DNA of 9,637 bases, from positions 1-9,637 of the forward strand of contig CAMFIY010000091.1 in the NCBI GenBank assembly GCA_945952575.1, written 5' to 3'. This document shows positions 1 through 6,429 of this stretch, one piece after another. Positions within the stretch are counted from its first letter, which is position 1; the number at the start of each line of letters is the position of its first letter. Both the position numbers and the translations under genes were made by a program. Source of the DNA: an uncultured Leucobacter sp. (lineage in GTDB: Bacteria; Actinomycetota; Actinomycetes; Actinomycetales; Microbacteriaceae). The notes beneath the pieces are model-generated. The model saw only the letters and a list, made by a program, of their open reading frames with translations. It was not told where the DNA came from and did no database searches.

Positions 1-166
1 AGCCGGGCACCGGAGTGCGGGGGGTGAGCCGGCGGGGGATCACACGGCCCGTCGGATCGGGCTCGCCGAGCGGCAGTTCCTCGGTCTGCGCGGCGAGGCC
101 CGCGAACAGGGGGTCGAGGAGCGCCCGGGTCTCGGCGCGATGCTGCTCGAGCGTGCAGACGGTCAT
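1..166 (-). CDS. moeA: MoeA, molybdopterin molybdenumtransferase, first copy (N-terminal fragment)
   Basis: Only the first 55 codons are in view; the gene runs off the left edge. MoeA inserts molybdenum into adenylylated molybdopterin in the cytoplasm. The visible part reads like a MoeA N-terminus: MTVCTLEQHRAETRALL, then EELPLGEPDPTGRVIPRRL, ending at TPVPG, just before the place where the family's conserved DNSxMDGYA loop should begin. The usual GRVLAED motif is GRVIPRRL here. The ATG lies 4 bases after the moaD stop, so the two are surely one transcript. A second, full-length moeA is at 4538-5809, so the locus carries two paralogues, as several actinobacteria do (for example moeA1 and moeA2 of Mycobacterium tuberculosis). 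The identification rests on a short stretch plus context. Confidence 0.75.
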   Translation of the reverse strand, partial: MTVCTLEQHRAETRALLDPLFAGLAAQTEELPLGEPDPTGRVIPRRLTPRTPVPG

Positions 167-170
167 TGGA

Positions 171-419
171 TCATCCGCCGGCGAAGGGGGGCAGCACGTC
201 GACTCGGGATCCGCCGATCGGGCCGTCATCGCGTCGCACCCGACCGTCGACGAGGAAGGAGCCGCTGCGCAGCACCTTGGCCATCGCCTCGCCGTAGCGC
301 TCGACGAGAGCGGAGCGGAGCTCGGCGAGCGTCGCCGCGCCGACGGGCTCCCAGGCCTCCTCCTCGGCACCGGCGGCCTCGGCTGCGGCCGCGAAGTAGC
401 GCAGCGTGATTTCCGACAT
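171..419 (-). CDS. moaD: MoaD, small subunit of molybdopterin synthase
   Basis: An 82-residue ubiquitin-fold sulfur carrier. Its C-terminal Gly is adenylated by a MoeB/MoeZ enzyme, converted to thiocarboxylate, and delivers sulfur to precursor Z in the MoaD-MoaE synthase. The protein starts MSEITLRYFAAAAEAAG, has the family's TLAELRSAL helix (residues 30-38) and FLVDGR strand (55-60), and ends DVLPPFAGG with the diagnostic terminal Gly-Gly. The length is normal for MoaD. The frame is open to 503, but the start at 419 is chosen because it begins the conserved first strand and sits 6 bases after a TACCAT box. moeA follows 4 bases downstream. Its partners moeZ and moaE are transcribed in the opposite direction from the same 82-base gap. 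Confidence 0.93.
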   Translation of the reverse strand: MSEITLRYFAAAAEAAGAEEEAWEPVGAATLAELRSALVERYGEAMAKVLRSGSFLVDGRVRRDDGPIGGSRVDVLPPFAGG

Positions 420-425
420 GCCCTC

Positions 426-431
426 ATGGTA
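426..431 (-). promoter_or_regulatory. Probable -10 box of moaD (leaderless)
   Basis: TACCAT on the minus strand, followed by exactly 6 bases and then the moaD ATG at 419. This spacing would place the transcription start on or within a base or two of the start codon. No good -35 hexamer is visible at the expected distance. GAGGG just before the ATG is too close to act as a Shine-Dalgarno sequence. Confidence 0.5.
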
Positions 432-452
432 GCCGGGCCCGCCGGCCGGGTG

Positions 453-464
453 CGCACCGGTGCG
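453..464. promoter_or_regulatory. 12-base palindrome between divergent moaD and moeZ
   Basis: CGCACCGGTGCG is a perfect palindrome centred at 458.5, within 2 bases of the midpoint of the moaD-moeZ gap (420-501). It lies between the expected -35 regions of the two divergent promoters and overlaps that of moaD. This is the layout of a shared operator, but no known binding motif is matched. In GC-rich DNA such a palindrome can arise by chance. Confidence 0.3.
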
Positions 465-489
465 GGCGGAACGCGCGGCGGATGTTCCG

Positions 490-495
490 TAGGAT
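490..495 (+). promoter_or_regulatory. Probable -10 box of moeZ operon (leaderless)
   Basis: TAGGAT followed by exactly 6 bases and then the moeZ ATG at 502, the same geometry as moaD on the other strand. A start of transcription at the A of the ATG is expected. The -35 region is not recognisable, and there is no Shine-Dalgarno sequence at a usable distance. Confidence 0.5.
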
Positions 496-501
496 CGCAG
501 C

Positions 502-1686
502 ATGGGAACTCCGTCGCGCCCCGGCCCGCTCGTCGCCGAGGGTCCGGCGCTCTCGGCCGAGCAGGCGGAGCGCGCCGCCCGTCAGATGCGTCTGCCCGGC
601 TTCGGGGAGTCGGCGCAGCGTCGGCTGCGCGCCGCGCGCGTGCTCGTGATCGGCGCCGGCGGTCTCGGCAGCGCGAGCGTGCCCTATCTGGCCGGCGCCG
701 GCATCGGCACGATCGGGATCGTCGACGACGACGTCGTCGACCTCTCGAATCTGCACCGCCAGGTCGCGCACCGCACCGAGGATCTGGGCCGGTCGAAGGC
801 CGCCTCGCTCGCGGACGCCGCGAGGCGAGTGGACCCGGGTGCCGTGGTCGTCGAGCACGCCGTTCGCCTCACCCGAGCGAACGCGCTGGAGCTGTTCGGC
901 GGCTACGATCTCGTGATCGACGGCAGCGACAACTTCCCGACCCGCTATCTCGCGAACGACGCGGCCGAGCTCACCGGTGTGCCGCTCGTCTGGGGGTCGA
1001 TCCTGGCGCATCACGGCCAGGTGGGCGTCGCCTGGCACGCGCACGGCCCGGGCTACCGCGACCTCTTCCCGCAGCCGCCGGCCCCCGAGGAGGTCGTGAC
1101 CTGCGCCGACGGCGGCGTGCTGCCGGGTCTCTGCGGCACCATCGGCACGCTGCTCGCCACCGAGGCGATGAAGCTGATCGTCGGCGTCGGGGATCCGCTG
1201 ATCGGGCGGGTGCTGATCTATGACGCGCTCGGTGCGCGCACGCGCGAGCTCGAGTACATGCGGGATCCGCTCGCGGAACCGGTAATCGGACTGACCGACT
1301 ACGAGCGGTTCTGCGCCGGGCCGGGCGCCCCGCCCGGGGTGGACGCGGAGGAGCTGCGGAGAAGGATCGGCGACGTCCGCCTCGTCGATGTGCGCGAGCC
1401 GGAGGAGCACGAGCGGATCCGCATCGCGGGTTCTGAGCTGTACCCGCTCGGAGAACTCGAGAACGAGTCCCCGGTCGCAGCCGCGGGAGCATCCCGAGCC
1501 GGCGGCTTCGCGTCCGGCGAGTCCGTGACCGTCTACTGCGCGAGCGGGCCGCGCTCGCTGCGGGCGGCGATGCTCCTGCGGAAGCTGGGTGTCGACGCCG
1601 ACTACCTGGTCGGCGGTATCGAGCGCTTCGCGCGCTTCGCGCCCGAGTACGTGCAGCACGGGGAGGACGAGGGGGGAGAGCCATGA
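502..1686 (+). CDS. moeZ: MoeZ-type MoaD adenylyltransferase/sulfurtransferase (ThiF/MoeB domain plus rhodanese)
   Basis: This 394-residue enzyme adenylates the MoaD C-terminus and then sulfurates it. Residues 22-265 are a ThiF/MoeB E1-like domain: nucleotide loop GAGGLGS (51-57), DxDxVDLSNLHRQ (75-87), DGSDN (140-144) and the catalytic-cysteine segment VTCADGGVL (Cys201). Residues 281-390 are a rhodanese domain with LVDVREPEEH (294-303) and active-site loop CASGPRS (Cys346), split by an Ala/Gly-rich insert at about 322-340. The two CxxC pairs that bind zinc in E. coli MoeB are absent: GYRD stands at the first site and AEPV at the second. This is also the case in M. tuberculosis MoeZ and separates the protein from classical MoeB. 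Actinobacterial MoeZ can also serve other sulfur carriers such as CysO and ThiS. The gene begins the plus-strand run; its stop overlaps the moaE start (ATGA). Confidence 0.92.
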   Translation: MGTPSRPGPLVAEGPALSAEQAERAARQMRLPGFGESAQRRLRAARVLVIGAGGLGSASVPYLAGAGIGTIGIVDDDVVDLSNLHRQVAHRTEDLGRSKAASLADAARRVDPGAVVVEHAVRLTRANALELFGGYDLVIDGSDNFPTRYLANDAAELTGVPLVWGSILAHHGQVGVAWHAHGPGYRDLFPQPPAPEEVVTCADGGVLPGLCGTIGTLLATEAMKLIVGVGDPLIGRVLIYDALGARTRELEYMRDPLAEPVIGLTDYERFCAGPGAPPGVDAEELRRRIGDVRLVDVREPEEHERIRIAGSELYPLGELENESPVAAAGASRAGGFASGESVTVYCASGPRSLRAAMLLRKLGVDADYLVGGIERFARFAPEYVQHGEDEGGEP

Positions 1687-2096
1687 GCGAGCCGTTCGCG
1701 AGGATCGGGGAGGCGCCGATCGATGAGGCTGCGGTGCGGGAGGCGGTCGAATCGCAGGAGTGCGGTGCGGTCATCCTGTTCTCCGGAGTCATCCGGAACC
1801 ATGACGGTGGAGACGAGGTGCGCTCCCTCGACTACAGCGCGCACCCGCTCGCCGAGAGATTCCTCGCGGACATCCTGCGCGAGGAGCAGGAGCGGACCGG
1901 TCTGCAGCTGGCTGCCTGGCATCGGATCGGATCGCTCGGGATCGGTGATGTCGCGCTCGCCGCAGCCGTCGCCGCGCCGCATCGGCGCGAGGCGTTCGAC
2001 GCGATCGAGGCGCTCGTCGAGCGGATCAAGGCCGAGGTGCCGATCTGGAAGCGGCAGCACTACCGGGCCGGTGCGTCCTCCTGGGTCGGCATCTGA
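1683..2096 (+). CDS. moaE: MoaE, large subunit of molybdopterin synthase
   Basis: A 137-residue catalytic subunit that, with thiocarboxylated MoaD, turns cyclic pyranopterin monophosphate into molybdopterin. Family landmarks are FSGVIRNHD (residues 33-41), the YSAHP segment (51-55, where many homologues have YEAY/H), WHRIGSLGIGD (79-89), APHRREAF (98-105) and IKAEVPIWKRQ (115-125). The two lysines K116 and K123 are seven residues apart, matching E. coli K119 and K126 at the active site. The length is normal. The ATG overlaps the moeZ stop by 4 bases, with a purine-rich GGGGGGAGAG just upstream, so translation is probably coupled. It is followed by a 78-base gap before modA. Confidence 0.95.
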   Translation: MSEPFARIGEAPIDEAAVREAVESQECGAVILFSGVIRNHDGGDEVRSLDYSAHPLAERFLADILREEQERTGLQLAAWHRIGSLGIGDVALAAAVAAPHRREAFDAIEALVERIKAEVPIWKRQHYRAGASSWVGI

Positions 2097-2128
2097 GCAT
2101 TCGGGCTGTGCCTGCCTGCGAGCACGAG

Positions 2129-2134
2129 TAGCCT
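2129..2134 (+). promoter_or_regulatory. Possible -10 box before modA
   Basis: TAGCCT fits the TANNNT pattern and lies in the only sizeable gap of the plus-strand Mo run (2097-2174). The implied leader is about 30 bases, long enough to include the Shine-Dalgarno sequence of modA. No clear -35 hexamer is seen, so readthrough from moaE remains equally possible. Confidence 0.25.
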
Positions 2135-2164
2135 GGAGTCCGGACACGCGCGACGATCTGTGAT

Positions 2165-2169
2165 GGAGG
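2165..2169 (+). promoter_or_regulatory. Shine-Dalgarno sequence deciding the modA start
   Basis: GGAGG, continuing as GGAGGAG, lies 5 bases before ATG 2175. Two upstream in-frame starts (GTG 2160 and ATG 2163) lie at or before this site and would have no ribosome binding site of their own. The signal peptide also begins naturally at 2175 (MRISKA). Confidence 0.7.
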
Positions 2170-2174
2170 AGAAC

Positions 2175-2966
2175 ATGCGAATCTCGAAGGCGACAGTGAT
2201 GGTCGGTGCCGCTGCGGTGCTGCTGGGAGGCGCCCTCTCGGGATGCGCGTCGGGCGCGGAGCAGCCGTCTTCGGATGATTCGGGGTCCTCCGGCGCCGGG
2301 AAGCAGACGGTGACGATCTACGCCGCGGCCTCCCTCAAGCGCGCGTTCGGCGAGTTGGCTCAGCGTTTCGAAGCGTCCCACTCGGGCATCACGATCTCGC
2401 AGATCGTGACGGATGGATCCTCGGTACTCGCGACCCAGATCGTCGAGGGCGCTCCGGCCGACGTCTTCGCCTCCGCGGATGAGAAGAACATGCAGACGGT
2501 GGTCGACGCGAAGCTCGCGGTGAAGCCCGAGCTGTTCGCGAGCAACACCCTGGTCGTCGTCGTGCCGAAGGGCAACCCGGGCAAGGTGAAGACCCTCGCC
2601 GACCTGGCCTCGGTCACGACGGTCCTGTGCGAGGCCGAGGTGCCCTGCGGGGCGGCCTCGAACGCGTTGCTCGCGAATGCGAAGGTGGCGGTGAAGCCGG
2701 CCAGCCTCGAGCAGAACGTGACGGCCGTGCTCGAGAAGGTCGCCGCAGGCGAGGCCGATGCGGGTCTCGTCTACGCGACCGATGTGCTCGGAGACGATCA
2801 GGTCGAGAGCTTCGTGCCCGAGGGTGCGGATCAGGTCGTGAACCGTTATCCGATCTCCGCGCTCACCGGGGCGAAGTACCCGGAGGCGGCGCAGGCGTTC
2901 GTCGACTTCGTCCTGAGCGACGAGGGCCAGCAGCTGCTGAAGGACGATGCGTTTGGCCCGGCCTGA
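2175..2966 (+). CDS. modA: ModA, molybdate-binding lipoprotein of the ABC transporter
   Basis: This 263-residue extracellular substrate-binding protein captures molybdate, and probably tungstate, for ModBC. It has a lipoprotein signal: MRISK, a hydrophobic stretch (8-20) and lipobox LSGC with Cys24 as the lipidated residue. A Ser/Gly-rich linker (about 30-43) follows. Binding-site landmarks are IYAAASL (48-54, Ser53), DGSSVLATQI (80-89), GAPADVFASAD (92-102) and, near the end, NVTAVLEKVAAGEADAGLVY (181-200) followed by ATD. Two cysteines at 152 and 158 (LCEAEVPCGAA) occur in many ModA proteins and could form a disulfide outside the cell. The start at 2175 is set by the GGAGG site. The 3' end overlaps modB by 20 bases. 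Confidence 0.95.
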   Translation: MRISKATVMVGAAAVLLGGALSGCASGAEQPSSDDSGSSGAGKQTVTIYAAASLKRAFGELAQRFEASHSGITISQIVTDGSSVLATQIVEGAPADVFASADEKNMQTVVDAKLAVKPELFASNTLVVVVPKGNPGKVKTLADLASVTTVLCEAEVPCGAASNALLANAKVAVKPASLEQNVTAVLEKVAAGEADAGLVYATDVLGDDQVESFVPEGADQVVNRYPISALTGAKYPEAAQAFVDFVLSDEGQQLLKDDAFGPA

Positions 2967-3762
2967 CACCGGGGACCGCGCGCCGCTCCTGACGATCCTG
3001 CCCGCCGTCCTCGGGCTGGCGCTGCTGGTGCTGCCGCTCATCGCGCTCGTCTCCCGAGCGTCCTGGCCGACGTTCTGGGCCGACATCACCTCGGAGACCG
3101 CGATGCAGGCGCTGGGCCTCTCGCTCGGCACGGCGCTCGGGGCGACCGCGCTGTGCCTGGTGCTCGGGATCCCGCTCGCCCTGCTCATCGCCCGATCCGG
3201 CCCGCGCGCCTCGGCCGTGCTGCGCGCGCTCGTCGCCGTCCCGCTCGTGCTGCCGCCCATGGTCGGCGGTGTCGCGCTCCTCTTCCTGTTCGGGCGGACG
3301 AGCCCGATCGGCCGCCTGATCGATGCCTGGTGGGGCGTCACGCTGCCGTTCACCACGCCGGCCGTGGTGCTGGCGCAGGCCTTCGTCGCGCTGCCGTTCC
3401 TCGTGCTCGCGGTCGAGGGCACGCTGCGCGGTTCGGGCGTCCGCTACGAGCGCGCGGCCGCGAGCCTCGGGGCGGGGCGCTGGATGGTGCTGGCGCGGAT
3501 CACGCTGCCACTCGCGGCGCCCGGCATCGTGGCGGGAATGATCCTGTGCTTCGCGCGGGCGCTCGGCGAGTTCGGGGCGACGGCGCTCTTCGCGGGGAAC
3601 GCGCCCGGCGTGACCCAGACCATGCCGCTCGCGATCTACACGGCGTTCAACGGCGGCGGGGACGGGCGCGGGCCCGCCGTCGCACTCTCGCTGCTGCTGC
3701 TCGCCGCCGCGGTGCTCGTGCTGCTGACGATCCGGGCCTGGCGTCCGGGAGCGCTCCGATGA
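2947..3762 (+). CDS. modB: ModB, molybdate ABC transporter permease
   Basis: A 271-residue inner-membrane permease that forms the translocation path with ModC on its cytoplasmic side. Hydrophobic segments lie at about residues 15-37, 55-83, 94-116, 138-158, 190-212 and 244-263. The EAA loop that docks the ATPase is clear at 168-190, starting ERAAASLGAGRWMVL and followed by TLPLAAPG. ALGEFGATALFAG (205-217) is typical of ModB. The start is uncertain: AAGGA at 2940-2944 is only 2 bases before ATG 2947 but 8 bases before an in-frame TTG at 2953, which is a better distance. Either start overlaps modA (20 or 14 bases), so translation is likely coupled. The stop overlaps the modC ATG (ATGA). Confidence 0.94.
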   Translation: MRLARPDTGDRAPLLTILPAVLGLALLVLPLIALVSRASWPTFWADITSETAMQALGLSLGTALGATALCLVLGIPLALLIARSGPRASAVLRALVAVPLVLPPMVGGVALLFLFGRTSPIGRLIDAWWGVTLPFTTPAVVLAQAFVALPFLVLAVEGTLRGSGVRYERAAASLGAGRWMVLARITLPLAAPGIVAGMILCFARALGEFGATALFAGNAPGVTQTMPLAIYTAFNGGGDGRGPAVALSLLLLAAAVLVLLTIRAWRPGALR

Positions 3763-4541
3763 GCGTCGGGCTCGATGCCCGCATCCGCGTGCGACGCCCA
3801 TCCCTCGAGGTCGAGGCCGACCTCGAGGTCCCGGCTGGCGAGACCCTGGCGATCACCGGACCGAGCGGAGCGGGGAAGACGACCCTCCTCGATGCGCTAT
3901 CGGGCCTGGTCGGTCTCGATGCCGGCCGCGTCCTCCTCGGCGGGGAGACCCTTGCCGATGCGGAGAGCCGCATCCACCTGCCGCCCAGCCGGCGCCGGGT
4001 CGGCCGCCTGGGGCAGGAGGCGGAGCTGTTCCCGCACCTGAGCGTGCTCGACAACATCACCTTCGCCGTCCGGGCCCGCGGCGAGACCGTATCCGTCGCT
4101 CAGGGCGAGGCCGAGCAGTGGCTTGGCCGGGCCGGTCTGGCAGATCTCGGCCCGCGCCCGCCCGCGACGCTCTCCGGCGGCCAGGCCAGGAGGGTGGCGC
4201 TGCTGCGCACGCTGTCCGCGAGGCCGCGTCTCCTGCTGCTCGACGAGCCGTTCGCCTCTCTCGACGTCGAGGCGGCGGCGGACATGCGCGCGCTCATCGC
4301 GACGCAGCTGCGCGAGCTCCCCACGACGACGATCCTCGTCTCGCACGATGCTCGAGACGCTCTCGCGCTGGCGAACCGGATGATCGTGCTCGAATCCGGG
4401 CGCTCGGTGCAGTCCGGATCGGTCTCCGAGATCCTCGCCGCGCCCGCCACGAGGTTCGCGGCCGCGTTCGCTGCGACGGTCGGCCTGCCGGACCGCGCGG
4501 CGCCCGGGAGCGGTATCGGGATCGGGAGAGGGCCGGCATGA
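3759..4541 (+). CDS. modC: ModC, molybdate ABC transporter ATPase, short form
   Basis: A 260-residue ATPase that powers ModAB. Visible motifs are Walker A GPSGAGKTT (34-42), a Q-loop with GRLGQEAELFPHLSV (82-96, Gln86), signature LSGGQARRVALLR (138-150), Walker B LLLLDEP (158-164) and the switch His196 in VSHD. Classical ModC is about 350 residues, with a C-terminal Mop/TOBE domain that binds molybdate. This one ends soon after the ABC domain in a Gly/Pro-rich tail (244-260), so the regulatory domain is missing. Molybdate specificity is inferred from modA and modB rather than from the ATPase itself. The start overlaps modB and the stop overlaps moeA, both as ATGA. GGGAG at 3747-3751 is well placed as its Shine-Dalgarno sequence. 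Confidence 0.92.
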   Translation: MSVGLDARIRVRRPSLEVEADLEVPAGETLAITGPSGAGKTTLLDALSGLVGLDAGRVLLGGETLADAESRIHLPPSRRRVGRLGQEAELFPHLSVLDNITFAVRARGETVSVAQGEAEQWLGRAGLADLGPRPPATLSGGQARRVALLRTLSARPRLLLLDEPFASLDVEAAADMRALIATQLRELPTTTILVSHDARDALALANRMIVLESGRSVQSGSVSEILAAPATRFAAAFAATVGLPDRAAPGSGIGIGRGPA

Positions 4542-5809
4542 CCGGTTCTGTCGGACGGGGTGCGGCGCCCGTGACGCCGGAGTCTCATCTCGAGTGGATC
4601 CTCGCCGGGATCGGGCGGACCGGAACGGCGATGCTCGGAATCGAAGCGGCCCACGGTCTCGCGCTCGCGGAGGACGTGACGGCTCGGATCTCCCTGCCCC
4701 TCTGGGACGCGTCGGCGATGGACGGCTATGCGATGCGGGCGGTGGAGACGCTCGCCGCGAGCGAGCGCGCCCCCGCGCGTCTGCGGCTGATCGGCGAGAT
4801 CGCGGCGGGCAGCGACGAGGACCCGGCGCTGCCCGCCGGGTGCGCCGTGCGGATCATGACCGGCGCGCCGGTCCCGAGCGACGCGGATGCCGTCGTGCCG
4901 GTGGAGGCGGCGGCGGGCGAGTCCGGCGTAGGCGCCTGGGGGAGCAGGACGGTCGGGATCCTGCACCCGGTCGCAGTCGGGGCGAACGTGCGGCGTCGCG
5001 GCGAGGATGTGCGCGCGGGCGAGGTCATCGCGTGGTCGGGGGAATCGCTGGGCGCCGTCCGCTGCTCCGCGATCGCAGCGGCCGATGTCGACGTCGTCCT
5101 CGTGCACCGCGCGCCGAGGATCGCGGTGGTCAGCACCGGATCCGAGCTGCGTCGACCGGGTACGGGCCTCGGCAGAGGGCAGATTCCCGAATCGAACTCC
5201 GTGCAGCTCTCCGGGCAGCTGGCCGAGGCGGGGTTCATGGCCACGACCGTGGAGCACCGCTCGGACGATGCGATCGCCTTCGCCGCGCGCCTGCGCGAGG
5301 TCGCGGCCGTCCACGACGTCGTCATCACCACCGGAGGGGTCGGCCCGGGGCGGCACGACGTCGTGCGTCTCGCGCACGAGGAGGAGCCCGGCGTCCGTTC
5401 GGTGCGCGTCGCCGTCCGCCCCGGGCAGCCCCAGTGCGCCGGTCGGCACAGCGCCGGGGCGTTCGTATTCGCGCTTCCCGGGAATCCGGTGAGCGCCGCC
5501 GTGAGCTTCGAACTGTTCGTCCGCCCGGCGCTGCGCGCGCTCGCGGGCCACCGCAGGATCCATCGGCGCCGGCTCGTGGCGACCGCCGGGGCCTCCTGGT
5601 CCGGCAGGGCCGGGCGACTCCAAGTACTGCCGGTCACGATCGAGGAGTCGGCGGCCGGCCCGGTCTGCCGGCCGGCCGTCCCGGCCGCCCAGGTCTCGCA
5701 TTCCGTCGGACGGCACGGCGGCACCGACGGCTACGCGATCGTGGGGCCCGAACGCTCTGGCGTCCGCGAGGGGGAGTCGGTGCTGCTGATCGAGACGGGA
5801 TCGCCGTGA
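4538..5809 (+). CDS. moeA: MoeA, molybdopterin molybdenumtransferase, second copy
   Basis: A 423-residue, full-length MoeA that inserts molybdate into AMP-activated molybdopterin. Landmarks are LWDASAMDGYAMR (55-67), MTGAPVPSDADAVVPVE (107-123), RRGEDVRAGEVI (153-164), VVSTGSEL (197-204), the MoCF-fold core VVITTGGVGPGRHD (261-274) and FALPGNPVSA (311-320). The last ~90 residues form the C-terminal beta domain (LQVLPV, HSVGRHGGTDGYAI). It departs from the usual pattern in two places: TSGGVSxGxxD reads TTGGVGPGRHD, keeping the final Asp (274), and KPGKP reads RPGQP (294-298). The ATG overlaps the modC stop, with GGGAGAGGG upstream. Two MoeA proteins in one locus may divide roles, such as Mo versus W or different enzymes, but the sequence does not show which. 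Confidence 0.93.
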   Translation: MTGSVGRGAAPVTPESHLEWILAGIGRTGTAMLGIEAAHGLALAEDVTARISLPLWDASAMDGYAMRAVETLAASERAPARLRLIGEIAAGSDEDPALPAGCAVRIMTGAPVPSDADAVVPVEAAAGESGVGAWGSRTVGILHPVAVGANVRRRGEDVRAGEVIAWSGESLGAVRCSAIAAADVDVVLVHRAPRIAVVSTGSELRRPGTGLGRGQIPESNSVQLSGQLAEAGFMATTVEHRSDDAIAFAARLREVAAVHDVVITTGGVGPGRHDVVRLAHEEEPGVRSVRVAVRPGQPQCAGRHSAGAFVFALPGNPVSAAVSFELFVRPALRALAGHRRIHRRRLVATAGASWSGRAGRLQVLPVTIEESAAGPVCRPAVPAAQVSHSVGRHGGTDGYAIVGPERSGVREGESVLLIETGSP

Positions 5810-6429
5810 GCGAGCCCGGCTTCGACGCGATCGTTCTCGCCGGCGGCAGGGGTTCGCGCCTCGGCGGGGTCGACAAGGCCGGTCTCGAGGTCGACGGCGC
5901 GCGCCTGGTGGATCGCGCGGTTCTCGCGGCGCGCGCCGGGGGCGCCCGGCGCGTCATCGTGTCCGGGCCCGCCCATGCCGGTGCGCTCGCGGATCGCACG
6001 GTGCGCGAGGAGCCTCCGTTCTCGGGCCCGCTCGCCGCGCTCGCCGCGGGGCTGCCGGAAACCGCTGCGCCCTGGCTGCTGCTGCTCGCGTGCGACCTGG
6101 TGCATCCGTCGGTCACGGTGGGCCGGCTGAAGACGGTGCTCCGGGATCTCGCCGCGACGGAGTCCTCCGCGTCATCGGACGGGGCGGTCCTGGTCGACTC
6201 CTCCGGCCACCCGCAGTGGCTCAGCGCCTGCGTCCGCGCGTCGTCCCTGCGCAGCGCGGTCGCCTCGGTGCTCGATGCGGGCGGATCCCTTGCGGATCGG
6301 CCCGTCCGGTCGGTGCTCGGCCGGCTCGCGCTGCGGCGCATCCCGGCGGAGGACGCCCTCGTCGCCGACATCGATACTCCGGAACAGCTCGCGGATGCGA
6401 GATCGGCATCAGGAAAGGACGCACGATGA
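5806..6429 (+). CDS. mobA: MobA, molybdenum cofactor guanylyltransferase
   Basis: A 207-residue nucleotidyltransferase that transfers GMP to Mo-molybdopterin to make MGD, the cofactor form of nitrate reductase, formate dehydrogenase and other DMSO-reductase family enzymes. The GTP-binding motif LAGGRGSRLGGVDKAGL (11-27) is intact. REEPPFSGPLAALAAGL (67-83) matches the E-x-P-x-x-GPLAG region, and ACDLVHPS (95-102) corresponds to the metal-binding ACDMP motif, keeping the Asp (97) but with LVH in place of MP. DIDTPEQL (188-195) is the typical C-terminal DxDTPEDL. The GTG start overlaps the moeA stop (GTGA); the ATG alternatives do not fit the motif spacing. The stop overlaps the next gene (ATGA). 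Its presence implies that the cell makes a guanylated cofactor. Confidence 0.92.
   Translation: MSEPGFDAIVLAGGRGSRLGGVDKAGLEVDGARLVDRAVLAARAGGARRVIVSGPAHAGALADRTVREEPPFSGPLAALAAGLPETAAPWLLLLACDLVHPSVTVGRLKTVLRDLAATESSASSDGAVLVDSSGHPQWLSACVRASSLRSAVASVLDAGGSLADRPVRSVLGRLALRRIPAEDALVADIDTPEQLADARSASGKDAR

Noticed and set aside
420..503. Extension of moaD upstream to 503
   Set aside because: The added 28 residues are Arg/Ala/Gly-rich and not part of the MoaD fold. They would also overlap the moeZ start and its promoter.
15..1223. A 402-codon plus-strand open frame across moeA, moaD and moeZ
   Set aside because: It crosses the moaD-moeZ promoter gap, and its product is Arg/Ala-rich without any family signature.
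2097..2174. Moco riboswitch or other structured leader before modA
   Set aside because: The gap is only 78 bases, and I see no Moco riboswitch-like conserved blocks or long paired arms.
1602..3422. A 606-codon open frame on the minus strand across moaE, modA and modB
   Set aside because: It is antisense to genes with clear motifs, and its composition is typical of a high-GC shadow frame.
4100..5716. A 538-codon minus-strand open frame across modC and moeA
   Set aside because: It is a shadow frame opposite intact ABC ATPase and MoeA motifs, with no domain of its own.
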